Assembly: GCF_024701975.1 (NCBI RefSeq)
Contig: NZ_JANLNM010000001.1
Location: 1,984,001 to 2,048,000 of the forward strand
Reading direction: 5' to 3'
DNA length: 64,000 nt
From: Variovorax sp. ZS18.2.2
Lineage (GTDB): Bacteria > Pseudomonadota > Gammaproteobacteria > Burkholderiales > Burkholderiaceae_C
In this document: positions 27,150-37,868 of the stretch, piece after piece
Position numbering within the stretch: position 1 is the stretch's first letter
Layout of the letters: the number at the start of each line of letters is the position of its first letter
Notes under the pieces: model-generated
Database searches by the model: none
Told to the model about the DNA's origin: nothing
Seen by the model: only the letters and a program-made list of their open reading frames with translations
Position numbers and translations under genes: made by a program

Positions 27150-28042
27150 GGCGATGACTTCCTGCTTGATGAATGAACCAGGCGGTCATCATTGAGCAGG
27201 GCCGCCATGCGGTCTTGGAGAATCTTGCGGTCGCCCTTGGCGGCCTGCCGGAAACCCCGAGGCGACACGCCGGCCGCGCGGTGAAAGGTGCGAGTGAAGT
27301 TGCTGAGGTCGGCAAAGCCCACATCGAAGGCCACGTCGGTGACAGGCCGGTCGTCGTCCGCCAGCAGGCGCGCCGCGTGGCGCAAGCGGGAGCGGACCAG
27401 GTACTGGTGCGGCGTGACGCCGAGCACCTGCGAGAACAGGCGCAGGAAATGGAAGGAACTCAGGCCGGCTTCGGAGGCCGCGCCTTCTAGGCCGATGTCG
27501 TCGTGCGAGTTGGCGTCGATCCACATCGCGGCATCGACGGCACGGCGCCTGTCACGCGGCGCAGCGGACTGCAGCGACGGCGGCTTGCCGCGGCCGCCGA
27601 CCACCTCGACGAAGCGGCTGGCGAACCACATGCCCAGCTCATCGAGGCCGATGTCGCTCTCGCCTTCGGCCGCGACTTGCGCAAGTTCGCCGAGCACCAT
27701 GAGTTCGGGCAATGGTGGGAGTCCCGCCGTGCGCCAGGTCTGCTTGTCGCCGCCGACGAGGTCGACGAAGCCGGGCGAGAGGTGGAATGCCAGGCACTCG
27801 TCGCCGCAGATGTGGTGGTCGTGGGTGCAGACGTACTCGTCGCCCGGGCAACCCACCAACACCGAACCGGCCACCAGCTCATACGCATTGCCGCGTGTGC
27901 GGTAGCCGAAGCTGCCCTTGCGCACATACGAGACCGAGTAGTCCTCGTGCATCTCGGTGAACGACGGCGCGCCGGGACCCGCGTCGCAGCGGTAGCTGGA
28001 TACGCGGATCGGGTCGGTCTGCAGTTCGGTGGTGATGCGCAT
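27128..28042 (-). CDS. AraC-family transcriptional regulator
   Basis: 304 residues: an N-terminal cupin-like sensor region, then two HTH motifs at about 190-285. The second motif has the AraC signature ([21 protein letters not shown]). It is the first gene of an operon with VOC, SRPBCC and NTF2-like genes, overlapping the VOC start by 22 bp. It probably controls this small-ligand operon itself. Confidence 0.9.
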   Translation of the reverse strand: MRITTELQTDPIRVSSYRCDAGPGAPSFTEMHEDYSVSYVRKGSFGYRTRGNAYELVAGSVLVGCPGDEYVCTHDHHICGDECLAFHLSPGFVDLVGGDKQTWRTAGLPPLPELMVLGELAQVAAEGESDIGLDELGMWFASRFVEVVGGRGKPPSLQSAAPRDRRRAVDAAMWIDANSHDDIGLEGAASEAGLSSFHFLRLFSQVLGVTPHQYLVRSRLRHAARLLADDDRPVTDVAFDVGFADLSNFTRTFHRAAGVSPRGFRQAAKGDRKILQDRMAALLNDDRLVHSSSRKSSPCTTTSD

Positions 28043-28078
28043 GTGGGATGTGCCCCTCGAACACCCGTGTGGTGGGGC

Positions 28079-30409
28079 TCAGTCCACAGTGTGCATGGCC
28101 GCCCATACCCGCGAAGGGGACAGCGGCATATGCAGGCGCGGCGCAGTCGATGCGAGCCCGTTGCGCGCAAAGGCATCGGCCACCGCATTCACGATGGCCG
28201 GCGTGGCGCCGATGGTGCCCAGCTCGCCCACGCCCTTCACGCCCAGCGGGTTGTTGGTGCAGGGCGTCGATTCGTCCATCTCCATGTGGAACATGGTGTC
28301 GACGATGTCGGCGCGCGGCGCGGCGTAGTCCATCAGGCTGCCGGTCACGGGCTGGCCGGTTTCGTGGTCGTACACCACCTGCTCGTACAGTGCCTGCCCG
28401 ATGCCCTGCACCGCGCCGCCTTCGAGCTGGCCGCGCACGATCATCGGATTGATCACGCGGCCCACGTCGTTGACCGAGCTGTAGGCGACCACGCTGATTT
28501 CGCCGGTGGGCGGATCGAGCTCGATTTCGCAGATGTGGCAGCCGTTGGGCCAGGTCGGGCCGGCCACGGTGCTGGTGGAGTCCACGAAGATCTCGCGCTC
28601 GGGCTGCTTGCCCGCGAGCGTGAAGAGGTCGAGCTCCAGGTCGGTGCCGGCCACCGAGAAGCTGCCGCGGCTGTAGATGATGTCGTCGATGGCGGCCTCG
28701 AACTCCTGCGCCGCGAGTTCGCGGGCCTTGTCGATGGTGCGCTCCGCGCCGATGCGCACGGCCGAACCGCCGGTGAAGAGCGAGCGGGAACCTGCGCTGC
28801 CGAAGCCGTCGCCGCGGTCGGTGTCGCCGAGCACGACGCGCACCTTCTCGATGGGCACGCCGAAGGCATCGACCGCGAGTTGCGCGAGCGAGGTGGCGAT
28901 GCCCTGCCCCATGGCGTTGACGGCGGAGAACACCTCGATGACCCCATCGGCCTGCACCGACACCGTGACGCGTTCTTCGAACACGTTGCCGCCGGTCCAT
29001 TCGAGAAAGGTGGCGATGCCCAGGCCCCGGTGCTTGCCGTTCTTCGCGGACTCGGCGGCACGGCCCTCGAAGCCCTGCCAGTCGGCCAGCGTGAGCGCCT
29101 GGTCCATCACCGACTCGAAGTTGCCGGTGTCGTAGACCTGCGCCATCGGGTTCTTGTAGGGCATCTGGTCGGGCTGGATGAAGTTCATCCGGCGCAGGAT
29201 GATGCGGTCGATGCCGGTCTGGCGCGCGGCCTCGTCCATCAGGCGCTCGATGGTGAAGATGGCCTCGGGCCGGCCCGCGCCGCGGTAGGCGCCGGTGGGC
29301 GCGGTGTTGGTGAGCACCGCCTTGAAATGGAAGTCGATGGTCTGGATGTCATAGACGCTGGTCTGCACCCAGGGGCCGATGAGCAGCTGGATCGCGACGC
29401 CCGTGCCCGTGGCGTAGGCGCCCACGTTGGCGAGCGTCTTGATGCGCAGCGCGAGGATCTTTCCCTCGGCATCGAGCGCGAGTTCGGCCCGCGCCTCGAT
29501 GTCGCGGCCATGCGCGCTCGACAAGAATTCTTCGCTGCGGTCGGCCACCCACTTCACGGGACGCTTCACCTGCAGCGCGGCAAAGGCGACCGCGATGTCT
29601 TCGGGATAGGCGCCGGTCTTCATGCCGAAACCGCCACCCACATCGCCCACCACCACGCGCACCTTTTCCTTGGCAAGGCCGATGGCCGCGCACACGGAAT
29701 CGCGCACGCCCGAAGGCATCTGCGTGCTCATGCGGATCGTGAGGCGATCGGTCTTGGCGTCATGCACGGCGAGCACCGAGCGCGGCTCAATGGTGAGCGC
29801 GACCACGCGCTGGTTGATGACGTCGAGCGCAACCACATGGCTGGCCTTGGCGAAGGCGGCGGTCGCGGCCTCGCTGTTGCCGTGCCGCATTTCGGCGGCG
29901 ATGTTGCCGGTGGCCTCTTCGCACAGCTGCGGCGCGCCATCGGCGGTGGCGCTGGCGAGATCGACCACCATCGGCAGGTCTTCGTAGTCGACCATCACGG
30001 CCTCCGCGGCGTCGCGCGCCTGCTGGACCGTGTCGGCAATCACGGCGGCCACCGCCTCGCCCACGAAGCGCGTGCGTTCGTTCGCCATGGCATGGCGCGG
30101 CGGACTGGCGCTGTCGCTGCCATCGGCACGCTTGAACCCGGCGGCACCCGGCATCGGCTTGACCCCCGCGGCCACCAGCTCGGCGCCGGTGATGACGCGC
30201 AGCACGCCGGGCATGGCAGCGGCCGTGCTCGTGTCGATGGAAACGATGCGTGCGTGCGGATAGGGAGAGCGAAGGAAAACGAGATGCGCCTGATCGGGGA
30301 GCGTGACGTCGTCTGTGTAGCGTCCGGCGCCTGCCAGCAGGCTTTCGTCCTCGAGGCGGCGCACCGCCTGGCCGCTGCCAAAGCGGGTGGGGTTGGGTTC
30401 AGTGGTCAA
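28079..30409 (-). CDS. Molybdenum hydroxylase large subunit (xanthine dehydrogenase/CoxL form II family)
   Basis: 776 residues from a TTG at 30409, chosen because AGAGG lies 6 nt upstream; no ATG or GTG near it fits. Domains are the aldehyde oxidase a/b hammerhead (about 12-130) and the Mo-pterin binding domains. The active-site loop reads AYRGAGRPEA, the form II pattern, not the AYRCSFR of true CO dehydrogenase. GVKGVGELGT near the C-terminus holds the catalytic Glu. The partners (FAD medium and 2Fe-2S small subunits) are absent on both sides, so it must pair with subunits encoded elsewhere. The substrate is unknown. Confidence 0.9.
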   Translation of the reverse strand: MTTEPNPTRFGSGQAVRRLEDESLLAGAGRYTDDVTLPDQAHLVFLRSPYPHARIVSIDTSTAAAMPGVLRVITGAELVAAGVKPMPGAAGFKRADGSDSASPPRHAMANERTRFVGEAVAAVIADTVQQARDAAEAVMVDYEDLPMVVDLASATADGAPQLCEEATGNIAAEMRHGNSEAATAAFAKASHVVALDVINQRVVALTIEPRSVLAVHDAKTDRLTIRMSTQMPSGVRDSVCAAIGLAKEKVRVVVGDVGGGFGMKTGAYPEDIAVAFAALQVKRPVKWVADRSEEFLSSAHGRDIEARAELALDAEGKILALRIKTLANVGAYATGTGVAIQLLIGPWVQTSVYDIQTIDFHFKAVLTNTAPTGAYRGAGRPEAIFTIERLMDEAARQTGIDRIILRRMNFIQPDQMPYKNPMAQVYDTGNFESVMDQALTLADWQGFEGRAAESAKNGKHRGLGIATFLEWTGGNVFEERVTVSVQADGVIEVFSAVNAMGQGIATSLAQLAVDAFGVPIEKVRVVLGDTDRGDGFGSAGSRSLFTGGSAVRIGAERTIDKARELAAQEFEAAIDDIIYSRGSFSVAGTDLELDLFTLAGKQPEREIFVDSTSTVAGPTWPNGCHICEIELDPPTGEISVVAYSSVNDVGRVINPMIVRGQLEGGAVQGIGQALYEQVVYDHETGQPVTGSLMDYAAPRADIVDTMFHMEMDESTPCTNNPLGVKGVGELGTIGATPAIVNAVADAFARNGLASTAPRLHMPLSPSRVWAAMHTVD

Positions 30410-30631
30410 CGTGGTCCTCTTGTGCTGATCCCCGGTGGGCAACGCTGGCCCACTGGATCCGCTTTATGGGGGGCAAATAGAAGCAGCACTATATGGGCTT
30501 CGGGGGTTCTTGTCCGCTACGACGGCAGCCTGTGGCGCATGGACCGCAATCGTTTGCGACACCCGGCGGCCGGGGCGCCATTTTCCCTCATCCCACAGGG
30601 GATGCGGGCGAAGCCGTGTATACCTACGGCC

Positions 30632-31387
30632 ATGCGACAACTGCCCTGGCTCGAACCCGGAGACACCCTGCCCGACCCGGCCTCGGCATGGGGCATGGCC
30701 GACCCCGTGCCGGGCCTTCTTGCGGCGGGCGGCGCGCTCGATGTCGATACGCTCGTGCAGGCCTACAGCCATTGCGTCTTCCCGTGGTTCAGCGACGACC
30801 AGCCGATCCTTTGGTGGAGCCCCGACCCTCGCATGGTGCTGCAGGTGGCCGAGTTCAAGCTGCACCGGTCGCTTCGCAAGACCCTGTTCCATTTCGCGGA
30901 AACGCCCGGCTGCGAGGTGCGCATCGACCACGATTTCGCGGCGGTCATCAAGGCCTGTTCGCTCTCCCCGCGCGTGGGTCAGTCGGGCACGTGGATCGTG
31001 CCGGACATGGTGGAGGCCTATACGCAATTGCACGCGGCAGGCCATGCGCACAGCGTCGAAACCTGGATCGACGGCGAGCTCGCGGGCGGCCTCTACTGCG
31101 TGGCGCTCGGCCGCGCGGTGTTCGGCGAGTCGATGTTCACCCGCCGGCCGGACGCCTCGAAGATCGCGCTCGCCGCGCTGGTGAGCCTGTGCCGGTGCGC
31201 CGGCGTGCAGATGATCGATTGCCAGCAGAACACCGCCCACCTCGCCAGCCTCGGCGCCCGCGAGATGCCGCGCAAGCGCTTCGTCGCCCACGTGGCCAAG
31301 GCCCGGGAACAGGAGGGGCCACAGTGGCAATTCGAGCCCGTATACTGGGCCGAACTCCTTTCCGCGCGACCTCTTTCACCGACGTGA
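30632..31387 (+). CDS. aat: Leucyl/phenylalanyl-tRNA--protein transferase
   Basis: 251 residues, the normal length. Family landmarks: [39 protein letters not shown], and [15 protein letters not shown]. The enzyme adds Leu or Phe to proteins with N-terminal Arg or Lys, marking them for ClpAP via ClpS. It overlaps the next gene, bpt, in a GTGA, so both N-degron transferases are made together. Confidence 0.96.
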   Translation: MRQLPWLEPGDTLPDPASAWGMADPVPGLLAAGGALDVDTLVQAYSHCVFPWFSDDQPILWWSPDPRMVLQVAEFKLHRSLRKTLFHFAETPGCEVRIDHDFAAVIKACSLSPRVGQSGTWIVPDMVEAYTQLHAAGHAHSVETWIDGELAGGLYCVALGRAVFGESMFTRRPDASKIALAALVSLCRCAGVQMIDCQQNTAHLASLGAREMPRKRFVAHVAKAREQEGPQWQFEPVYWAELLSARPLSPT

Positions 31388-32133
31388 CGCACCTCAAGGA
31401 TCTCCCGCTTCACACGCTGCAGTTCTATGCGACGGCGCCCTATCCCTGCAGCTACCTGCCGGATCGTCAGGCCCGGTCGCAGGTGGCCACGCCCAGCCAC
31501 CTGATCCACAACGACGCCTACTCCGACCTCGTGCTCAGCGGGTTCCGGCGCAGCGGCATGTTCACCTACCGGCCCTACTGCGACGGCTGCCGCGCCTGCA
31601 TTCCGCTGCGGGTGCTGGCCAACAGCTTCCAGCCCACGCGCAGCCAGCGGCGGGCCGCCAAACAGCATGCCAACCTGCAGGCCCGCGTGCTCAAGCTCTG
31701 CTTCGTGCCCGAGCACTACCAGCTCTACCTGCGCTATCAGAACGGCCGCCACGCGGGTGGTGGCATGGACCACGACAGCATCGACCAGTACACCCAGTTC
31801 CTGCTGCAGAGCCGGGTCAATTCGCGGCTGGTCGAGTTCCGCGAGACGCTGGCCGATGGCAGCGCAGGCGCGCTCAAGATGGTGTCGATCCTCGACGTGC
31901 TGAACGATGGCATCTCGGCGGTCTACACGTTCTACGAGCCCGATACGAGCGCAGGCTACGGCACCTACAGCGTGCTCTGGCAGATCGAACAGGCGCGCAA
32001 GCTGGGCCTGCCGCACGTCTACCTCGGCTACTGGATCGAACGCAGCCCCAAGATGCACTACAAGGCGCGTTTCTCCCCGCATGAAGTGCTGGTGGATGGA
32101 CATTGGCAGCCATCCGGTGATTTCACAAGGTAA
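31384..32133 (+). CDS. bpt: Aspartate/glutamate leucyltransferase Bpt
   Basis: 249 residues from GTG 31384, whose TGA overlap is the aat stop. N-terminal ATE domain with the Cys motif [10 protein letters not shown] and [14 protein letters not shown]-terminal part [16 protein letters not shown]. Bpt transfers Leu to N-terminal Asp or Glu, feeding the same ClpS-ClpAP path as Aat. The Aat-Bpt pair is a standard arrangement in proteobacteria that have both enzymes. Confidence 0.95.
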   Translation: MTHLKDLPLHTLQFYATAPYPCSYLPDRQARSQVATPSHLIHNDAYSDLVLSGFRRSGMFTYRPYCDGCRACIPLRVLANSFQPTRSQRRAAKQHANLQARVLKLCFVPEHYQLYLRYQNGRHAGGGMDHDSIDQYTQFLLQSRVNSRLVEFRETLADGSAGALKMVSILDVLNDGISAVYTFYEPDTSAGYGTYSVLWQIEQARKLGLPHVYLGYWIERSPKMHYKARFSPHEVLVDGHWQPSGDFTR

Positions 32134-32163
32134 AATGGCGCTCGGTCATCACCGCCCAGCGCC

Positions 32164-32994
32164 ATGAGAAAAAACCAATCCGACGTTCCTGCCGTTCCCG
32201 TGATCCAGGTGATCGAGCGCATGTTTTCGCTCATCGACGTCCTGGCGTCCCGCGAGGAGGCCATCTCGCTGAAGGAAATCAGCGAGAAGACCGGGCTCCA
32301 TCCTTCGACCACGCACCGCATCCTCAACGACCTGGCAGTCGGTCGTTTTGTCGACCGGCCCGAGGCGGGCAGCTACCGGCTGGGCATGCGCCTGCTGGAG
32401 TTGGGCAACCTGGTGAAGGGACGGCTCAACGTGCGCGATGCCGCGCTGGGCCCCATGCGCGAGCTGCACAAGCTCACGCAGCAGCCGGTGAACCTCAGCA
32501 TGCGCCAGGGCGACGAGATCGTCTACATCGAGCGCTCGTACAGCGAACGCTCGGGCATGCAGGTGGTACGCGCCATCGGTGGACGCGCGGCATTGCATCT
32601 CACCTCGACCGGCAAGCTCTTCCTGGCAGCCGACGACCCAGCGCGGGTGCGCAGCTACGCCACCCGGACGGGCCTAGCGGGCCACACCCGCAACAGCATC
32701 ACGCAGTTGCCCGCGCTCGAGCGCGAGCTGTCGAAGGCGCGCCAGTACGGCATTGCCCGCGACAACGAAGAACTGGAACTGGGCGTGCGCTGCATGGCCG
32801 CCGGCATCTACGACGACCAGGGCAAGCTGGTGGCAGGCCTGTCGATCTCGGCGCCGGCCGACCGGCTGGACGAGGGCTGGCTGCCCAAGCTGCAGGCAAC
32901 GGCCAATGAAATCTCGGGCGCGCTGGGGTTCAAGGATGGCGTGGCCGCAACGCCCCCCTCCCCGGCCGCCAACGCGCCTTCAGCAAGCGCCTGA
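32164..32994 (+). CDS. IclR-family transcriptional regulator
   Basis: 276 residues: winged HTH at about 20-80 (ISLKEISEKTGLHPSTTHRIL), then the IclR effector domain (LHLTSTGKLFLA). The C-terminal 20 residues are an Ala/Pro/Ser tail. The ligand is unknown. It stands 30 nt after bpt and ends at a strong terminator; no adjacent metabolic operon is obvious. Confidence 0.9.
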   Translation: MRKNQSDVPAVPVIQVIERMFSLIDVLASREEAISLKEISEKTGLHPSTTHRILNDLAVGRFVDRPEAGSYRLGMRLLELGNLVKGRLNVRDAALGPMRELHKLTQQPVNLSMRQGDEIVYIERSYSERSGMQVVRAIGGRAALHLTSTGKLFLAADDPARVRSYATRTGLAGHTRNSITQLPALERELSKARQYGIARDNEELELGVRCMAAGIYDDQGKLVAGLSISAPADRLDEGWLPKLQATANEISGALGFKDGVAATPPSPAANAPSASA

Positions 32995-33021
32995 CCCCCT
33001 TTGCGGGGCGCCAAAAGACAA

Positions 33022-33049
33022 AGCGGGCCTTGGCCCGCTTTTCTTTTTG
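33022..33049 (+). terminator. Rho-independent terminator after the iclR-type gene
   Basis: Stem agcgggcc/ggcccgct (33022-33039) with a TT tip, followed by TTTTCTTTTT. It also lies just beyond the stop of the convergent endopeptidase gene. Confidence 0.85.
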
Positions 33050-33077
33050 TCCACCGCTATCGCGGCACCGCTGCTGC

Positions 33078-34286
33078 TCAGCCGGCGATCTGGTAGCTCA
33101 CATTGCGCGAGGCTGCCGGCGAACCTGGCACGGCATGCGTCGCCTCGACCCAACGGCGAACGCGCTCTGCATCGGCGATGCGGCTGAACTTGCCGGCCGA
33201 ATCCAGGAACACCATGATCAGCTTGCGGCCGGCCACCTTGGCCTGCATCACGAGGCACTGGCCGGCTTCGTTGATGAAGCCCGTCTTCTGCACGCCGATT
33301 TCCCAATCGGGGCTTTTCACGAGGCGGTTGGTGGTGTTGAACTGCAGCACGCGGTTGCCGACCTCGACCTGGTACTCAGGCGACGTGGACAGCGAGCGCA
33401 CCGTGGCGTCGGCATAAGCGGCGTTGACCAGCAGCGCCAGGTCCTGCGCGCTCGACTGGTTGCGGCTCGAGAGGCCCGTGGGCTCCACGTAGCGCGTGTC
33501 CTTCATGCCGAGCATCTTCGCCTTGGCATTCATGATGCTCACAAAGGTCGTGAGGCCGCCCGGGTAGGTGCGGCCCAGCGCGTGCGCCGCACGGTTTTCG
33601 CTCGACATCAGGGCCAGATGCAGCAGTTCGCCGCGCGAGAGCGTCGTGCCGATGGTCAGGCGCGAGCGGCTGCCCTTTTCGGTGTCGACATCGTCCTGGG
33701 TGATGGTGATCAGCTCATCGTTAGGCAGATGGGCTTCGCTGATGAGCAGGCCCGTCATCAGCTTGGTGAGCGACGCGATCGGCAGCACAGCGTGGTCGTT
33801 CTTGCTGAACAGCACTTCGTGCGTGTCCTGGTCGATCACGAGGGCGACGCTCGACTTCAGGTCGAGTGCGTCGTCGGTGCCATGCAGGCCGGCCATCTGG
33901 CCGAAGGACTGGCGAGGAGGCGCCTCGACACGCACCACCGAACGGCGCTGGACGGCCACCACGGTTTTGCCGTTCTTCTTGCGGATCGTGGCCACCACGT
34001 TGCGGCCACCGCGAACGACCTTCTCGACCTTTTCGCTGCGCTCGGCGCGGCCGCCGCGCTTGGCGACCACGGCGGTCTTGCCGGAAGACGCATTGCGCTT
34101 GACTTCGACCGGCACTGGCCCCTTCGCCTTCTTGGCGACGGCGGTCTTGGTGGCGGCGGGCTTTTCTTTCTTCGCGGCCTGGGCGCCGGGCAGCAAAAAC
34201 GCCGTGGCGCAGAGCGCCACGGCGATGAATTTGAATGCGGGTAGGAACCGCTGGCTGGAAACTCGGCGGAGACGGGCTTCAGGCAT
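33078..34286 (-). CDS. pbpG: D-alanyl-D-alanine endopeptidase (PBP7/PbpG-type)
   Basis: 402 residues from ATG 34286 (GGAG 9 nt upstream). Signal peptide to about residue 37, then a Lys/Arg/Ala-rich basic stretch of about 85 residues that is longer than in E. coli PBP7. The S11 peptidase domain has SLTK (active Ser172 and Lys175), SSEN and KTG motifs. It hydrolyses peptidoglycan cross-links in the periplasm. The basic linker may bind the cell wall. Confidence 0.92.
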   Translation of the reverse strand: MPEARLRRVSSQRFLPAFKFIAVALCATAFLLPGAQAAKKEKPAATKTAVAKKAKGPVPVEVKRNASSGKTAVVAKRGGRAERSEKVEKVVRGGRNVVATIRKKNGKTVVAVQRRSVVRVEAPPRQSFGQMAGLHGTDDALDLKSSVALVIDQDTHEVLFSKNDHAVLPIASLTKLMTGLLISEAHLPNDELITITQDDVDTEKGSRSRLTIGTTLSRGELLHLALMSSENRAAHALGRTYPGGLTTFVSIMNAKAKMLGMKDTRYVEPTGLSSRNQSSAQDLALLVNAAYADATVRSLSTSPEYQVEVGNRVLQFNTTNRLVKSPDWEIGVQKTGFINEAGQCLVMQAKVAGRKLIMVFLDSAGKFSRIADAERVRRWVEATHAVPGSPAASRNVSYQIAG

Positions 34287-34403
34287 TAATAAATCTCCAG
34301 CGGCGACAAACGAGGACCGCAGTGTATCGAATTCAAAAAAGACACGCAATATCAGTTACTTGCATCCTTTTCTTCATTCGAATACCAAGGAACGCCTGAA
34401 AAC

Positions 34404-35942
34404 CTAACCTTGCGCTGCAACTCTCTCAGCTTGGCTCTGTAACTTATTGAGAGCACTCAAATAAGCCTTTGCCGAGGCGACCACGATGTCCGGGTCTGCA
34501 CCCACACCGTTGACCACCCGCCCTGCGTTTTGTAACCGAACTGTAACTTCACCTTGGCTCTCTGTCGAGCCGCTGATCGCGTTCACCGAGTAAAGAACCA
34601 TCTCGGCGCCGCTCTTGACGTGCGATTCGATGGCTTTCAGGGAAGCATCAACCGGGCCATTGCCGTCGGATTCTCCGGTCACTTCCTCGCCCTGGACGGT
34701 GAAGACGACCTTCGCCTGGGGGCGCTCGCCGGTTTCGCTGTGCTGGGAGAGAGAGACAAATGCAAACTGTTCGTCAACGTTCGACAGCTCTTCCGCGCTG
34801 ACGAGCGCGAGGATGTCCTCGTCAAAAATTTCGGACTTGCGATCGGCCAGTTCCTTGAAGCGCAGGAAGGCGGCGTTGATGTCGGCCTCGCTGCTCATCG
34901 TCACACCCAGCTCCTGCAGCCGCTGCTTGAACGCATTGCGGCCGCTGAGCTTGCCCAGCACGATCTTGTTGGCGGCCCAGCCCACGTCCTCGGCCCGCAT
35001 GATCTCGTAGGTGTCGCGCGCCTTGAGCACGCCGTCCTGGTGAATGCCCGAAGCGTGCGCGAAGGCGTTGGCGCCCACCACGGCCTTGTTGGGCTGCACC
35101 ACGAAGCCGGTGGTCTGGCTCACCATGCGGCTCGCGGCCAGGATGTGCTGGGTGTCGATGTTCAGGTCAAGCCCGAAGTAGTCGCGGCGGGTCTTCACCG
35201 CCATCACGACTTCTTCGAGCGAGCAGTTGCCCGCGCGCTCGCCCAACCCGTTGATCGTGCACTCCACCTGGCGCGCGCCGCCGATCTTCACGCCGGCCAG
35301 CGAGTTGGCCACGGCCATGCCGAGGTCGTTGTGGCAATGCACCGACCAGATCGCCTTGTCGCTGTTGGGAACGCGCTCGCGCAGCATCTTGATGAAGTTG
35401 CCGTAGAGCTCGGGGATGGCGTAGCCGACGGTGTCGGGCACGTTGATGGTGGTGGCACCTTCGTTGATCACGGTTTCGAGCACGCGGCACAGGAAGTCCG
35501 GGTCGCTGCGATAGCCGTCTTCGGGGCTGAACTCCACGTCGCTCACGAGGTTGCGCGCAAAACGCACGGCGAGCTTCGCCTGCTCGTGCACCTCGTCGGG
35601 CGACATGCGCAGCTTCTTTTCCATGTGCAGCGGCGAGGTCGCGATGAAGGTGTGGATGCGGCCGCGCGCTGCGCCCTTGAGCGCTTCTGCTGCACGCGAA
35701 ATGTCGCGGTCGTTGGCGCGCGACAGGCCGCACACGGTCGAATCCTTGATCGCGTTGGCAATCGCCTTGACCGCTTCGAAGTCGCCGTTCGAGCTGGCCG
35801 GGAAACCGGCTTCGATGATGTCGACCTTGAGCCGTTCAAGCTGCTTGGCGATGCGCATCTTCTCGTCGCGCGTCATGGAGGCGCCGGGCGATTGCTCGCC
35901 GTCGCGCAAGGTGGTGTCGAAAATTATGAGTTGGTCAGCCAT
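34404..35942 (-). CDS. leuA: 2-isopropylmalate synthase, type 1
   Basis: 512 residues. Catalytic TIM barrel with [12 protein letters not shown] (residues 9-20), [14 protein letters not shown] (metal His pair) and NGLGERAGN; a C-terminal LeuA dimer domain binds leucine for feedback ([14 protein letters not shown]). AAGGAG-type site (AAGGAG) lies about 7 nt before the ATG. It condenses acetyl-CoA with 2-oxoisovalerate, the first step of leucine synthesis. A second, type 2 synthase lies directly upstream. Confidence 0.95.
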   Translation of the reverse strand: MADQLIIFDTTLRDGEQSPGASMTRDEKMRIAKQLERLKVDIIEAGFPASSNGDFEAVKAIANAIKDSTVCGLSRANDRDISRAAEALKGAARGRIHTFIATSPLHMEKKLRMSPDEVHEQAKLAVRFARNLVSDVEFSPEDGYRSDPDFLCRVLETVINEGATTINVPDTVGYAIPELYGNFIKMLRERVPNSDKAIWSVHCHNDLGMAVANSLAGVKIGGARQVECTINGLGERAGNCSLEEVVMAVKTRRDYFGLDLNIDTQHILAASRMVSQTTGFVVQPNKAVVGANAFAHASGIHQDGVLKARDTYEIMRAEDVGWAANKIVLGKLSGRNAFKQRLQELGVTMSSEADINAAFLRFKELADRKSEIFDEDILALVSAEELSNVDEQFAFVSLSQHSETGERPQAKVVFTVQGEEVTGESDGNGPVDASLKAIESHVKSGAEMVLYSVNAISGSTESQGEVTVRLQNAGRVVNGVGADPDIVVASAKAYLSALNKLQSQAERVAAQG

Positions 35943-35999
35943 CGTGAATCTCCTTGGGTTTATTCAGCCATCGATCAGGCCGACGCCGGGCCGCTCCCA

Positions 36000-36062
36000 A
36001 GGCGGCCAGCGGCCCCCTCGGGGGGCAGCGACGACACGCAGTGCGAGAGCGTGGGGGTCATG
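36000..36062. repeat. G/C-rich intergenic hairpin element
   Basis: Between the two leuA genes. It contains GCCCCC/GGGGGC (36012-36026) and further short dyads, ending GAGCGTGGGGGTC. It looks like the interspersed GC-rich intergenic repeats of Comamonadaceae; a genome-wide copy count would settle this. Confidence 0.45.
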
Positions 36063-36065
36063 CCT

Positions 36066-37769
36066 TCAGGCGACTTCAACCGCCGATTGTGCGCTGTGCG
36101 CGCCCCGGCTCCGCGCCCGCTGCACGCCCGAGACGATGGCCTTCAGCGACGCCGTGATCACGTTGGCGTCGATGCCGACGCCGAACAGCGTCTGGCTCTC
36201 GTCCACGCGCAGTTCCAGGTAGGCCACCGACTTCGCATCGGCACCGGCGCCGATGGCGTGCTGGTGGTAGTCCATCACGCGCACTGTGTGGCCCGTGGCC
36301 TTGCTCAGTGCTTGGGTGAACGCGTCGATCGGACCGTTGCCGCGACCTTCGATGGCGCGGGTTTCACCGTCCCATGGCAGGTCGCCGCGCAGGACGACGG
36401 AGGCGTTGGCGCCCTCGCCTTCTTCCTCGATCACGCGGTGCTGCAACGACTGCGCGGTCTCGATGCCGTACTCGCTCACGAAAAGCTGCCAGAGGTCGGC
36501 AGCGGTGAGTTCCTTGCCGGCGACGTCCATCACCTTCTGCACGGTCTGCATGAATTCCATCTGCAGGCGGCGCGGCATCTCGAGGCCGTACTCGCTCTCG
36601 AGCAGGTAGGCCATGCCGCCCTTGCCCGATTGGCTGTTCACGCGGATCACGGCCTCGTAGCTGCGGCCCACGTCCTTCGGGTCGATGGGAAGGTAGGGCA
36701 TGTCCCAGATGTCGCCTTCCTTGCGCGCGGCGAAGGCCTTCTTGATCGCGTCCTGGTGCGAGCCGGAGAACGAGGTGTAGACGAGGTCGCCGACATAGGG
36801 ATGGCGCGCATGCACGGGGATCTGGTTGCAGTGCTCGACCGTCGCGCGGATCTCGTCGATGTTCGAGAAGTCCAGCTCGGGCGATACGCCCTGCGTGTAG
36901 AGGTTGAGCGCGACATTCACGAGATCGAGATTCCCGGTGCGCTCGCCATTGCCGAAAAGGCAGCCTTCGATGCGCTCGGCGCCCGCCATCAAGGCCAGTT
37001 CGCCGGCAGCGGTGCCGGTGCCGCGGTCGTTGTGCGGGTGCACGCACAGCACGATGGAATCACGGCGCGCCAAGTTGCGGTGCATCCATTCGATCATGTC
37101 CGCGAAGATGTTCGGCGTGGAATGCTCGACCGTCGTGGGCAGGTTGACGATGCACTTGCGCCCGGGCGTCGGCGCCCAGACTTCGGTGACCGCATCGACC
37201 ACGCGCTTGGAGAACACGACGTCGGTGCCCGAGAACATTTCGGGCGAGTACTGGAAGGTCCACTTCGTGCTCGGCTGCTTCGCGGCGAAGTCGTTGAACA
37301 TGCGCGCGTGGCTGCTGGCGAGTTCGACGATCTGGTCTTCGTCCATGCCGAGCACCACGCGGCGCATCACCGGGGCGACGGCGTTGTAGAGGTGAACGAT
37401 AGCGCGCGGGGCGCCTTGCAGCGATTCGAAGGTGCGGGCGATGAGGTGGTCACGTGCCTGCGTCAGCACCTGGATCGTCACGTCGTCGGGAATGCGGTCT
37501 TCCTCGATGAGCTTGCGCACGAAGTCGAATTCGACCTGCGACGCGGAGGGAAAGCCGACTTCGATTTCCTTGAAGCCGATGGCCACGAGCGTCTCGAACA
37601 TGCGCATCTTGCGCGCGATGTCCATGGGCTCGACCAGGGCCTGGTTGCCATCGCGCAGGTCGGTCGACAGCCAGATCGGGGCCTTGGTCAGCACGGCATC
37701 GGGCCAGGTGCGGTCCTTGAGGCCGATCGGGGCGAATGCGCGGTATTTGGCTTGAGGTTGCTTGAGCAT
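36066..37769 (-). CDS. leuA: 2-isopropylmalate synthase, type 2
   Basis: 567 residues from ATG 37769. This is the long LeuA type 2 of actinobacteria and some proteobacteria ([37 protein letters not shown]). The C-terminal regulatory domain is present ([18 protein letters not shown]). It is not closely related to the type 1 gene downstream, so the cell has two forms that may differ in leucine sensitivity. It is preceded by a leucine-rich leader peptide and a terminator, so expression is probably attenuated. Confidence 0.95.
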   Translation of the reverse strand: MLKQPQAKYRAFAPIGLKDRTWPDAVLTKAPIWLSTDLRDGNQALVEPMDIARKMRMFETLVAIGFKEIEVGFPSASQVEFDFVRKLIEEDRIPDDVTIQVLTQARDHLIARTFESLQGAPRAIVHLYNAVAPVMRRVVLGMDEDQIVELASSHARMFNDFAAKQPSTKWTFQYSPEMFSGTDVVFSKRVVDAVTEVWAPTPGRKCIVNLPTTVEHSTPNIFADMIEWMHRNLARRDSIVLCVHPHNDRGTGTAAGELALMAGAERIEGCLFGNGERTGNLDLVNVALNLYTQGVSPELDFSNIDEIRATVEHCNQIPVHARHPYVGDLVYTSFSGSHQDAIKKAFAARKEGDIWDMPYLPIDPKDVGRSYEAVIRVNSQSGKGGMAYLLESEYGLEMPRRLQMEFMQTVQKVMDVAGKELTAADLWQLFVSEYGIETAQSLQHRVIEEEGEGANASVVLRGDLPWDGETRAIEGRGNGPIDAFTQALSKATGHTVRVMDYHQHAIGAGADAKSVAYLELRVDESQTLFGVGIDANVITASLKAIVSGVQRARSRGAHSAQSAVEVA

Positions 37770-37810
37770 GTCGATTTCTCTGTGATGGTTGGTAATCAAC
37801 CAGCAACCCC

Positions 37811-37847
37811 AAAAACAAACGGCCCGTTGCTGGTGCGAACGGGCCGT
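37811..37847 (-). terminator. Attenuator terminator of the type 2 leuA
   Basis: Perfect 10-bp stem ACGGCCCGTT (37819-37828) and AACGGGCCGT (37838-37847). On the minus strand a TTTGTTTTT run follows. It lies between the leader peptide and the leuA start, about 40 bp before the gene. Confidence 0.88.
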
Positions 37848-37868
37848 GGTGAGGGATTTGCGCGTGCG

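Noticed and set aside
27503..31387. 1294-codon plus-strand frame covering the molybdenum hydroxylase gene.
   Set aside because: Only its last 251 codons (from 30632) are a real gene, aat; the rest is the antisense shadow of the minus-strand gene.
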